Part shown: positions 44,768-55,791 of the stretch, in pieces
How the letters are laid out: every line of letters starts with the position of its first letter
Numbering within the stretch: the first letter of the stretch is position 1
Source: Olsenella sp. An270
GTDB taxonomy: Bacteria > Actinomycetota > Coriobacteriia > Coriobacteriales > Atopobiaceae
Length of the DNA stretch: 64,000 nt
Reading direction: 5' to 3'
Assembly: GCF_002159735.1 (NCBI RefSeq)
Contig: NZ_NFJF01000006.1
Span: forward strand, 108,777 to 172,776
Made by a program: the position numbers and the translations under genes
Notes under the pieces: generated by a model
Database searches by the model: none
Told to the model about the DNA's origin: nothing
What the model saw: only the letters and a program-made list of their open reading frames with translations

Positions 44768-44877
44768 CTGTTAGGAATCGCCGCGATTGGGGCGTTTTTC
44801 TCGCCAAATGTCTAAGAGTTGCCGCCCATGGGTAACTCCAAGCGCCAAAACCACCCACTCGCGGCAATTCCTAACAG
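44768..44877. repeat. Inverted-repeat element related to the 33.7-kb array
   Basis: CTGTTAGGAATCGCCGCGA (44768-44786) is mirrored with one mismatch at 44859-44877. A third unit, TCTAAGAGTTGCCGCCCATG, starts at 44811. GCCGC cores are spaced 41 and 40 nt. The GGAATCGCCGC core is also that of the 33.7-kb array. GTTCTTCTCGGC at 44707 and its reverse complement at 44893 flank the element. Confidence 0.7.
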
Positions 44878-44922
44878 CACAAGCCAGCGCGCCGAGAAGA
44901 ACGTGCGCCAGACACCGCGCAC

Positions 44923-44958
44923 AAAAAAGCCCCGGTCTCCGCGAGGGAGGCCGGGGCC
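44923..44958 (-). terminator. Rho-independent terminator after ftsX
   Basis: GCCCCGG (44929-44935) pairs with CCGGGGC (44951-44957). On the minus strand the stem is followed by TTTTTTGT. It lies 23 bp past the ftsX stop and is the clearest terminator in the window. Confidence 0.85.
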
Positions 44959-44980
44959 AGTCGGTCACGCAAGCAGTTGG

Positions 44981-45919
44981 CTAGACCTTGAGGTAGCGCC
45001 TCATCGCGATGGCAGAGCCAAACAGGCCGATCAGGATGCCGATGAGCAGCAGGCCGCCGAAGGTGGCGTAGAGCACCTCGGTGGGAACGTCGAACGCCAG
45101 GAACGACAGGTTCTGCTGGAGCATGGGCATCAGGACGTGCAGGCCGCCCGCGAGCGCCGCGATGGCGAGAAGGGCCGCGATGAGCGACTCGAGCACGCCC
45201 TCGGTGACGAACGGCCCGCGGATGAAGCTGTTGGAGGCGCCGACGAGACGCATGATGGCGATCTCACGCCGACGCGCGGTGATGGCGAGGCGAATCGTGT
45301 TGTTGATGAACACGAAGGCCACGAACGTCAGCATGATGACCAGCGCGACCGCGCCGAGGCGGATGTAGTTGGTCACCTCGAAGAGGCGGTCGACCGTGCC
45401 CTGGCCGTAGACGACGTCGTCGGCCGGCGAGGACTCGGGGTCGTCGGCGGTGTCGCGGATCTGGAGGAACGAGGAGTCGTCCATGATGCGCTCCGCCGTG
45501 GCGGCGACCTCCTGCGGGTCGGTCAGGGTGATCACCAGCGAGGCGGGCAGCGGGTTCTCGCCGTCGAGGGCGGCGACCGCGTCGCTCGCGTTGCGGTTGG
45601 ACATGGAGGTCCGGTAGTCCTCGAGCGCCTCGTCCTTGGACTTGTAGGTCACGGACTCGACGTTGTCCCAGCCCTCGATCTTGGACTGGAGGCTCTCGAC
45701 CGCGCTGTCGCTGGCATCGTCGGAGAGGTAGGCCTGGATGGTCACGCTGTCCTCGACGCCGCCGACCACGCTCGAGATCATGACGGAGCCGAGCACGAAG
45801 AGGCCGATGATGAACAGCGAGAGGAAGATCGTGACGATGGCGCCGAGCACCGTCGTCCAGTTGCGGCGGAAGTGGTGGCCGGCCTCCCTGAGGGAGTAGC
45901 CGAGGTTAGAGGGCACCAT
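44981..45919 (-). CDS. ftsX: Cell-division ABC transporter permease FtsX
   Basis: 312 residues from the ATG at 45919 (MVPSNLGYSLREAGHHFRRN). Four membrane segments: one near residue 25-45, an extracytoplasmic domain to about 190, then three C-terminal helices with RRREIAIMRLVGAS typical of FtsX. With FtsE it activates cell-wall hydrolases at the septum. Overlaps ftsE by 14 bp. Confidence 0.95.
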   Translation of the reverse strand: MVPSNLGYSLREAGHHFRRNWTTVLGAIVTIFLSLFIIGLFVLGSVMISSVVGGVEDSVTIQAYLSDDASDSAVESLQSKIEGWDNVESVTYKSKDEALEDYRTSMSNRNASDAVAALDGENPLPASLVITLTDPQEVAATAERIMDDSSFLQIRDTADDPESSPADDVVYGQGTVDRLFEVTNYIRLGAVALVIMLTFVAFVFINNTIRLAITARRREIAIMRLVGASNSFIRGPFVTEGVLESLIAALLAIAALAGGLHVLMPMLQQNLSFLAFDVPTEVLYATFGGLLLIGILIGLFGSAIAMRRYLKV

Positions 45920-46946
45920 AGTATCCGTAGCCTCCCCTCTCCTGGTCGCGGACCACGTGGCCGGCCTCGAGCGCGATGACGCGCTTGCGCATGGAGTCGA
46001 CCATCTCGCGGTCGTGCGTGGCCATGACGACGGTGGTGCCGGCACGGTTGATCATGTCGAGCAGCTTCATGATGCCCAGCGAGATGGCCGGGTCGAGGTT
46101 GCCCGTGGGCTCGTCGCAGACGAGCAGCGGCGGGCGGTTGACCATGGCGCGGGCGACGGAGACGCGCTGCTGCTCGCCGCCCGAGAGCTGGTCGGGGAAG
46201 TGGTTCATTCGCTCGGCGAGGCCGACGAGGCGGAGCACCTCGGGGACCTGGGCCTTGATGACGGAGCGGGGCTTGCCGATGCACTCGAGGGCGAAGGCCA
46301 CGTTCTCGTAGACCGTCTTGTCGGGCAGGAGCTTGAAGTCCTGGTAGACGGTGCCGATCTGGCGACGGAGGTACGGGATCTTCTTGTTGCGCATCTTGGT
46401 GAGGTCCTGCCCCGCCACGATGACCTGACCGGAGCTCGCCTTGAGCTCGCGCGTGATCAGGCGCAGGAGCGACGACTTGCCGGAGCCCGAGTGGCCGACG
46501 ACGAACACGAACTCGCCGGGGTAGATGTCGAGGCTCACGTCGTCGAGGGCGGGCTTGTTGGGCTGGGCCGGGTAGATGAGTGTGACGTTTTTGAACGACA
46601 CGGTCGGGGTCCCGGTGCGGGGCACCGCAGGGGCGTCGTCGCCGGCGAGCGACGAGTACACGCTCTCGGAGACCTGCGCGGCGCCCTCGGACGGGGCGTC
46701 CGCGGGGTCGGCGGCGGTCACGACGTGGACCTCCTCAGGCACCTCAGGCACCTCGGGCGCCTCGGCCACGGGGTCGGGGACCGCCGCGGGGGTGGGGACG
46801 CCCGCAAGGTCGGCCGCCGCCAGGAAGGCGCCGGTGTCATCCGCCGTCACGGTCTCTGCCTGCGGAGCAGCCGCGGGCGTGAGAGACTCGATCGTCTCCT
46901 CGCCCTCGGACCCCTGTCGCTCAGTGCTGTTAAAGTGACTGGCCAC
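45906..46946 (-). CDS. ftsE: Cell-division ATPase FtsE with long N-terminal extension
   Basis: 346 residues from a GTG at 46946 (AAGGAG upstream). Residues 113-346 are the ATPase: VSFKNVTLIYP, Walker A GHSGSGKSS (151-159), LSGGEQQRVSVARAM, and CDEPTGNLDP. FtsE proteins are usually about 225-230 residues; here the first 112 are an Ala/Pro/Glu/Val-rich acidic tail with no recognised fold. The start is fixed by the ribosome site and the absence of a better downstream one; an internal start would leave the extension untranslated. Confidence 0.93.
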   Translation of the reverse strand: MASHFNSTERQGSEGEETIESLTPAAAPQAETVTADDTGAFLAAADLAGVPTPAAVPDPVAEAPEVPEVPEEVHVVTAADPADAPSEGAAQVSESVYSSLAGDDAPAVPRTGTPTVSFKNVTLIYPAQPNKPALDDVSLDIYPGEFVFVVGHSGSGKSSLLRLITRELKASSGQVIVAGQDLTKMRNKKIPYLRRQIGTVYQDFKLLPDKTVYENVAFALECIGKPRSVIKAQVPEVLRLVGLAERMNHFPDQLSGGEQQRVSVARAMVNRPPLLVCDEPTGNLDPAISLGIMKLLDMINRAGTTVVMATHDREMVDSMRKRVIALEAGHVVRDQERGGYGYYGAL

Positions 46947-47042
46947 AGAAGCTCCTTCTCTTCAGTCGATCTTTCGGACAAATACGCAAGTAGTCTAGCA
47001 AACCGACCTGCCCTCAACCGAATTGCCGCACAATGCACACGA

Positions 47043-47075
47043 GAGGGGCGGCGGCCCCGTTGGCCACCGCCCCTC
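47043..47075 (-). terminator. GC hairpin after the transketolase genes
   Basis: GAGGGGCGG (47043-47051) pairs with CCGCCCCTC (47067-47075), 44 bp past the transketolase stop. No T-run on the minus side, so strength is uncertain. Confidence 0.45.
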
Positions 47076-47118
47076 CAGAATCCTGACGAAGGTGCCAGGG
47101 ACGTTTGTCAGGTCGCCC

Positions 47119-48057
47119 CTAGGCGAGAACCGCCTCCACGGCTGCGACGACGCCGGCGGCGTCGAGGCCGTACTTGTGGAGCAGGTCGACGGCGGGACCG
47201 GACTCACCGAAGACGTCGTTCACGCCGAGCTTGCGCGTGGGGACGGGGTTCTCGGCCAGGGCCGCCAGCACGGCGTCGCCCAGGCCGCCGATCACGGAGT
47301 GCTCCTCGGCTGTGACCACGTGGCCGCTCTTCGCGGCGCTCGCGCGGACGAGCTCCTCGTCGAGCGGCTTGATGGTGTGGATGTTGATCACCTCGGCGGA
47401 GACGCCCCTCTTGGCCAGCTCGTCGGCGGCGGCGAGCGCCTCGGCGACCATGAGGCCGGTCGCGACGACGGTCACGTCGGTTCCCTCGCGCAGGACGACG
47501 CCCTTGCCCAGGTGGAACTCGTAGGTGTCGGGGTCGTTGAACACCGGCACGGCCAGACGGCCGAAGCGCATGTAGACGGGTCCGTCGAACTCGTAGGCGG
47601 CGCGCACGGCGGCCTTGGCCTCCACGTCGTCGGCAGGGACGATGACCGTCATGCCCGGGATGGCGCGCATGAGGGCGATGTCCTCGTTGCACTGGTGGGT
47701 GGCGCCGTCCTCGCCGACCGAGATGCCGGCGTGCGTGGCGCCGATCTTCACGTTGAGGTGCGGGTAGCCGATGGAGTTGCGCACCTGCTCGAACGCGCGG
47801 CCGGCGGCGAACATCGCGAAGGTGCTCGCGAAGGCGACGCGCCCGGTGGTGGCGATGCCGGCGGCCAGGCCCATGAGGTTGCTCTCGGCGATGCCGGCGT
47901 CAAAGAAGCGGTCGGGGTAGGCCGCCTTGAACTTGCCGGTCTGGGTCGCCGCGGCGAGGTCCGCGTCCAGGACGACGAAGTCGTCATGCTCGGCGCCCAG
48001 CTCGACGAGGGCCTCGCCGTAGCTCTGGCGCGTTGCGATCTTCTTCACGTCTGCCAT
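47119..48057 (-). CDS. Transketolase, C-terminal subunit
   Basis: 312 residues matching the pyrimidine-binding and C-terminal domains of transketolase (SYGEALVELGAEHDDFVVLDADLA; GISVGEDGATHQCNEDIALMRAIPGM; FGESGPAVDLLHKYGL). It needs the N-terminal subunit encoded one base upstream to bind thiamine diphosphate. Together they shuttle two-carbon units in the non-oxidative pentose phosphate pathway. Split transketolases are common in Firmicutes, archaea and Coriobacteriia. Confidence 0.93.
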   Translation of the reverse strand: MADVKKIATRQSYGEALVELGAEHDDFVVLDADLAAATQTGKFKAAYPDRFFDAGIAESNLMGLAAGIATTGRVAFASTFAMFAAGRAFEQVRNSIGYPHLNVKIGATHAGISVGEDGATHQCNEDIALMRAIPGMTVIVPADDVEAKAAVRAAYEFDGPVYMRFGRLAVPVFNDPDTYEFHLGKGVVLREGTDVTVVATGLMVAEALAAADELAKRGVSAEVINIHTIKPLDEELVRASAAKSGHVVTAEEHSVIGGLGDAVLAALAENPVPTRKLGVNDVFGESGPAVDLLHKYGLDAAGVVAAVEAVLA

Positions 48058-48058
48058 C

Positions 48059-48889
48059 CTAGAGCTCCTTCCCCGCAGCCTCGAGCTCGGCCATGGCCTG
48101 CTCGAACTGCTCGTCGTTCGGGGCCTTGCCGTGCCAGCCGACCTGGCCCTCCATGAAGGAGACGCCCTTGCCCTTGACGGTCTCGGCCACGATGCACACG
48201 GGCCGCCCCTTCACCTCGCGGGCAGCGTCGAAGGCGGCGCGGATCTGCGCCATGTCGTTGCCGTCGGCGAGCTCGATCACGTGGAACTTGAACGCGCGGA
48301 ACTTGTCGGCGATGGGCATCGCGGAGTTGACCTCCTCGATGGTGCCGTCGATCTGCAGGCCGTTGTGGTCCACGATCACGACCAGGTTGTCGAGGCCGTG
48401 GTTGCCGGCGAACATGGCCGCCTCCCAGACCTGGCCCTCCTCGATCTCGCCGTCGCCGAGCAGCGTGTAGACGCGGTAGTCGTCGCCCCAGTGCTTGGCG
48501 GCGAGCGCCATGCCCACGGCGGCGGAGATGCCCTGGCCGAGCGAGCCGGTGGACATGTCCACGCCCGGCGTGTCGTTCATGTTGGGGTGGCCCTGGAGGT
48601 GGCTGCCGATGTGGCGCAGCGTCTCGAGGTCCTCCTTGGGGAAGAAGCCGCGCTCCGCGAGGGCCGCATAGAGGCCCGGAGCCGTGTGGCCCTTGGAGAG
48701 GACGAAGCGGTCGCGGTCGGCCTTCCTCGGGTCGGCCGGGTCCACGTTCATCTCCTCGAAGTAGAGGTACGCAAAGATGTCCGCGGCGGAGAGCGAGCCG
48801 CCCGGGTGACCCGACTTGGCGGCGTGCGTGCCAACGATGACGCCCTTGCGGATCTCGTTGGCGACGCGCGCGAGCTCGGTGTCTGTCAT
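48059..48889 (-). CDS. Transketolase, N-terminal subunit
   Basis: 276 residues with the thiamine-diphosphate domain: HAAKSGHPGGSLSAADI, SKGHTAPGLYAAL, GSLGQGISAAVGMALA, and GDGEIEEGQVWEAAMFAGNHGLDNLVVIVDHN (in blocks). Partner of the C-terminal subunit one base downstream. The ATG is at 48889. Confidence 0.94.
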   Translation of the reverse strand: MTDTELARVANEIRKGVIVGTHAAKSGHPGGSLSAADIFAYLYFEEMNVDPADPRKADRDRFVLSKGHTAPGLYAALAERGFFPKEDLETLRHIGSHLQGHPNMNDTPGVDMSTGSLGQGISAAVGMALAAKHWGDDYRVYTLLGDGEIEEGQVWEAAMFAGNHGLDNLVVIVDHNGLQIDGTIEEVNSAMPIADKFRAFKFHVIELADGNDMAQIRAAFDAAREVKGRPVCIVAETVKGKGVSFMEGQVGWHGKAPNDEQFEQAMAELEAAGKEL

Positions 48890-48916
48890 GGTGTCTCCTT
48901 CGTTTCCTCGCCGGTC

Positions 48917-49600
48917 CTACTGCGCGGCGACGACCTTGGCCCAGTCGGCGTCGAAGGCGGCCATGCCCTGGTCGGTCAGCGGGTGCTTGAGGCACTTCTT
49001 GAGCGCGCCAAACGGCACGGTGGCGATGTCGGCGCCGAGCAGGGCCGCCTGCGTCACGTGGTTGGGCGTGCGCACGGAGGCGGTGATGATCTCCACCTGG
49101 TCGTCGACGTTCTTGCCCGACCAGTCGTAGTTGCCGATGGCGGCCACGACGTCGGCGAGCTGGGAGATGCCGTCCTCGGCGATGTCATCGAAGCGGCCGA
49201 CGAACGGGCTGATGTAGCGCGCGCCGGCGTTGGCGGCGAGAAGGGCCTGCGGGGCCGAGAAGACCAGCGTCATGTTGATGCGGACGCCCTCGGAGGCGAG
49301 CTGGTGCGTGGCCGCGAGCGCCTCGGCGCAGATCGGGAGCTTGACCACGATGTTGGGGGCCAGCGCGGAGAGGCGACGGCCGTCGGCGATCATGTCCTCG
49401 GTGGTCTTCGCCTGGGACTCGGCGGAGACGGGCAGGCCCTCGCAGAGCTCCGCGATCTTGACCATGTGGCCCTCGAAGTCGGCGAGCTTGCCGCCGGTGC
49501 GGGCGTACAGCGACGGGTTGGTGGTGACGCCGGCGAGGCAGCCCCAGGACAGGGCCTCACGGATCTCGTCGAGGTCGGCGGTGTCGATGAAGAACTTCAT
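48917..49600 (-). CDS. Transaldolase / fructose-6-phosphate aldolase family protein
   Basis: 227 residues starting MKFFIDTADLDEIREAL, with GVTTNPSLYARTG and the Schiff-base lysine in VVKLPICAEALAAT. The short TalC/FSA form. Encoded with the split transketolase, it is likely the transaldolase of the pentose phosphate pathway, though the FSA reaction cannot be excluded from sequence alone. Confidence 0.93.
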   Translation of the reverse strand: MKFFIDTADLDEIREALSWGCLAGVTTNPSLYARTGGKLADFEGHMVKIAELCEGLPVSAESQAKTTEDMIADGRRLSALAPNIVVKLPICAEALAATHQLASEGVRINMTLVFSAPQALLAANAGARYISPFVGRFDDIAEDGISQLADVVAAIGNYDWSGKNVDDQVEIITASVRTPNHVTQAALLGADIATVPFGALKKCLKHPLTDQGMAAFDADWAKVVAAQ

Positions 49601-49736
49601 GTTTCCCCCTTAGGCTCGCGTCTCATTTTGTCTAGGCGTCGGTGCGCCCATTCGAAAAGACGATACCATCACCGCGGGGGTTTCCCGGGCAGACTGCCAC
49701 GACGTGCAGGGTTTTGCCCGCCACCGGCAGGACGCG

Positions 49737-50195
49737 TCACTCCGGCGCGCCCTCCATCTCCCGGATTATCTCGACGACCTCGGCGGCGCTGGCCGCACGC
49801 TCCAAGCGGCCGAGAAAGGCGGGGGCGCGCAGCAGCTCCACGAGCGCCTGCAGCGCGCCGAGGTGGCCGTCGCTGTCGGTCGCGGCGAGCGGGAAAAGGA
49901 AGCGCACCGGGTCGTTCTCCTCGCTGCCAAAGGGGACGGGGCTCGCCAGGGTCACGACCCCGATCGCCGCCCTGAGTGCGCCGCTCTCGGGACGGGCGTG
50001 GGGAAGCGCCACGTGGGGCGCGACGACCACGTAGGGGCCGAGCTCGCGGACGCCCCGGACGATGTCGTCGACGTAGCCCGCAGTGGCCATCCCCAGCTCC
50101 ACGAGAGGCGCCGCGGACTTCCTCACGGCATCCTCCCAGTCGGTCGCCTCCACGCCGAGCTGGACCAGCCCCTCGTCCAGAAGGTCGCTCAACAT
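49737..50195 (-). CDS. Stand-alone PTS EIIA (fructose/mannitol/ascorbate type)
   Basis: 152 residues with the PTS_EIIA_2 motif VVVAPHVALPHARPESG; His66 in LPHARP is the phospho-site. No EIIB or EIIC of this type lies nearby. It could serve a permease elsewhere or act in regulation, as PTS-Ntr proteins do. It is 136 bp downstream of nothing on this strand (the next gene, YitT, ends at 50508). Confidence 0.88.
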   Translation of the reverse strand: MLSDLLDEGLVQLGVEATDWEDAVRKSAAPLVELGMATAGYVDDIVRGVRELGPYVVVAPHVALPHARPESGALRAAIGVVTLASPVPFGSEENDPVRFLFPLAATDSDGHLGALQALVELLRAPAFLGRLERAASAAEVVEIIREMEGAPE

Positions 50196-50310
50196 CGGTC
50201 CTCCCCCGTCCTCGCCTCGGCGCGCGGCCGCTCAGAAGTCGAGTATCCCACGGGGCGACCCCGGGCGGGGCGACTCGGGGAACGGAGGGGCCGAGCGGTC
50301 GGGACTCGCC

Positions 50311-50454
50311 AGGGTATGCGGCAACCGTCAGGTTATGCGGCATGGTCCCGCGCGCAGGTTCTTCTCGCCGGCATCTGTAGCTGCGGATACGTGACGGAGC
50401 AACGTGCGCACAACCTCGTCGATGTCGCATAACCTCGCGGATGCGGCATAGCCT
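50311..50454. repeat. Forward/reverse array of AGGTTATGCGGCA units with 19-nt period
   Basis: Forward units at 50311 (AGGGTATGCGGCA) and 50330 (AGGTTATGCGGCA); reverse units at 50404 (TGCGCACAACCT), 50423 (TGTCGCATAACCT) and 50442 (TGCGGCATAGCCT). Within each group the step is 19 nt. A GTTCTTCTCGCC copy (50358) lies in the centre. The 312-bp gap 50196-50507 holds no gene that I can see. Confidence 0.7.
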
Positions 50455-50507
50455 CCGCGACACGCGGGAAGTGCGGGAGGCAACGGGCGAGAGGGACCGC
50501 GCGGCGG

Positions 50508-51383
50508 CTAGGCCCGGATCTGGCGGAAGCCCTCGCCAAAGACCTCGTGCACCTCGGAGATGACCACGATGGCGCTCGGGTCGCACTGCGCGACGGTCTG
50601 CTTGAGCCACACGGTCTCGGAGCGGCTGAGCACGCAGAAGAGCACCGGTCGCTCCTCGCCGCTCCACATGCCGCGCGCCTCGAGCCGGGTGCAGCCGCGC
50701 TCGAGGGTGTGCAGGATCTCGTGCGCGATCTCCTCGTGGCGCTCGGAGATGATGTAGGCGGCGCGGGCGGCGCCGGGGCCGTCCACCACCGCGTCGATTA
50801 CCTTGCCGGAGATGAACATCGCGACGGCGGCGTAGAGCGCCTGCTCCACCGAGAAGACCGTCGCGGAGAGGGCGATGATGAGGCCGTCGACGATGATGAC
50901 CGAGGTGCCCACCGGCAGGCCGGTCCTTCTCGACAGGACCTGCGCCACGATGTCGGTGCCGCCGGTGTTGCCGCCCGTCCTGAAGACCAGGCCCAGGCCC
51001 AGGCCGGTGACGACGCCGCCCCAGAGCGCGCAGAGCAGCAGGTCCTGCTCGCCGCCGACCACCGGAAGGAAGGGGACGAGCGCGTCGGTGAAGAAGCCGC
51101 ACGCAATGATGCCGGCGACGGTGCGCGCCACGTAGCCGCGGCTCCCGGAGCGAACCACCAGGACCATGAGCAGCGCGTTCATGACGATCGTCTGAAGGCC
51201 GACGGGCAGCGCGACGCCAAAGGTCCCGGCGATGGCCGAGAAGACCATCGCGAGGCCCGTCACGCCGCCGGCGGCGAGGCCGTAGGGGACCTCGAAGACG
51301 TCAACGCCTATCGCGAAGACGATCGAGCCGGCGACGATCAGCAGGGTGTCACGGACGGCGGTGCGCCAGGGGATGGCGCTCAC
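50508..51383 (-). CDS. YitT-family membrane protein (DUF161/DUF2179)
   Basis: 291 residues from a GTG at 51383 that overlaps the prfB stop (GTGA). About five membrane segments in the first 190 residues, including VPYGLAAGGVTGLAMVF and LGLGLVFRTGGNTGGTDIVAQVL, then a C-terminal DUF2179 domain of about 80 residues (GCTRLEARGMWSGEERPVLFCVLSRSE, in blocks). The family is widespread and its function is not settled. Confidence 0.9.
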   Translation of the reverse strand: MSAIPWRTAVRDTLLIVAGSIVFAIGVDVFEVPYGLAAGGVTGLAMVFSAIAGTFGVALPVGLQTIVMNALLMVLVVRSGSRGYVARTVAGIIACGFFTDALVPFLPVVGGEQDLLLCALWGGVVTGLGLGLVFRTGGNTGGTDIVAQVLSRRTGLPVGTSVIIVDGLIIALSATVFSVEQALYAAVAMFISGKVIDAVVDGPGAARAAYIISERHEEIAHEILHTLERGCTRLEARGMWSGEERPVLFCVLSRSETVWLKQTVAQCDPSAIVVISEVHEVFGEGFRQIRA

Positions 51384-52495
51384 CGCTCGTCACCCCCGCC
51401 GACGGCCCAGCGGTGGTAGCCGACGACGAACTCGTCGAGGTCACCGTCCTGGAGCACCGCGTCCACGTTGCCCGTCTCCACGCCCGTGCGCAGGTCCTTG
51501 ACGAGCTGGTAGGGATAGAGCACGTAGCTCCTGATCTGGTTGCCGAAGCCGATGTCGTGCTTGGGGCCGCGCAGCTCGTCGAGCTCCTCGGCGCGGCGGG
51601 CGAGCTCCATCTCGTAGAGGCGGCTCCTGAGGACGCTCATCGCGAACGCCTTGTTCTGGAGCTGGCTGCGCTCGTTCTGGCACGTCACGACGATGCCGGT
51701 GGGAAGGTGCGTGATGCGGACCGCGGAGTCGGTCGTGTTGACGCCCTGGCCGCCGTGGCCGGAGGCATGGTACACGTCGATGCGCAGGTCGTTCGGGTCG
51801 ATCTCGACCTCGACGTCGTCGGGCAGGACCGGAAGGACCTCGACCCCGGCGAAGGTCGTCTGGCGGCGCTTCTTGGCGTCGGTGGGCGAGATGCGCACGA
51901 GTCGGTGCACGCCCTGCTCGGCGCGCAGCATCCCGTAGGCGTTCTTCCCGCTCACGGTGAAGGTCGCGCGGTCGAGGCCGATGACCTCGCCGGGCTCGGC
52001 GTCGTTGACGGTGACCTTCCAGCCCCGGCGGTCGCAGTAGCGCTGGTACATGCGGAAGAGCATCTCGCACCAGTCCTGCGCCTCCAGGCCGCCCTGGCCG
52101 GGGGTGATGGTGACGATGGCGTCCCCGTGGTCGAGCTCGTCGGTGAACCAACTCGAGAGCTCGAGCTCGGAGAGGTCGTCCTCCAGCGCGGCGGCGATCG
52201 ACGACGCCTCGGCGAGAAGGTCCTCGTCACCTGTCTCGTCGGCGAGCTCGAGCGCCGCGCGGGCGTCCTCGAGCCGGGCGCGGGCGGCGTCGATGCTCTC
52301 GACGTCGTCGCGGGCCGCGGCGAGCCGCGCCATCGTCTCGCGGGCCGCCTCCGCGTCGTCCCAGAAGCCGGGCTCGGCGCTCTTCGCCTCGAGCTCGCTC
52401 ACCTGGCCGCGGCGCTCGTCGATGTGCAGGTACCCCTCGACCTCCGCGAGGCGCGACGAGAGCGCCTCGAGGTCGGGCCTCGTGAGCTCCGCCAT
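51380..52495 (-). CDS. prfB: Peptide chain release factor 2, with SPT in place of the SPF stop-recognition motif
   Basis: 371 residues, ATG at 52495, in one continuous frame. The catalytic GGQ is at residues 248-250 (SGHGGQGVN), and the HLPTGIVVTCQNERSQLQNK stretch is conserved. Release factor 2 normally reads Ser-Pro-Phe at its UGA/UAA recognition tripeptide; here residues 203-205 are Ser-Pro-Thr (bases 51881-51889). The self-regulating in-frame TGA frameshift found in many prfB genes is absent. It follows secA on the same strand, a common actinobacterial order. Confidence 0.93.
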   Translation of the reverse strand: MAELTRPDLEALSSRLAEVEGYLHIDERRGQVSELEAKSAEPGFWDDAEAARETMARLAAARDDVESIDAARARLEDARAALELADETGDEDLLAEASSIAAALEDDLSELELSSWFTDELDHGDAIVTITPGQGGLEAQDWCEMLFRMYQRYCDRRGWKVTVNDAEPGEVIGLDRATFTVSGKNAYGMLRAEQGVHRLVRISPTDAKKRRQTTFAGVEVLPVLPDDVEVEIDPNDLRIDVYHASGHGGQGVNTTDSAVRITHLPTGIVVTCQNERSQLQNKAFAMSVLRSRLYEMELARRAEELDELRGPKHDIGFGNQIRSYVLYPYQLVKDLRTGVETGNVDAVLQDGDLDEFVVGYHRWAVGGGDER

Positions 52496-55678
<3,183 letters not shown>

Positions 55679-55791
55679 GGGTCTCCCTTTGTCGTGCGCT
55701 GAGCGCATAGTCACTCGCTCGATACTTTACTCATTGACAAGACCCGCCGCGCGCTGGGCGGGCAGGGCTCACCAAAAGCGCACCGTGCGCG

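Noticed and set aside
52380..52495. Programmed +1 frameshift in prfB
   Set aside because: The gene is open in one frame from its ATG and no in-frame TGA after a CTT slippery codon is present near the start.
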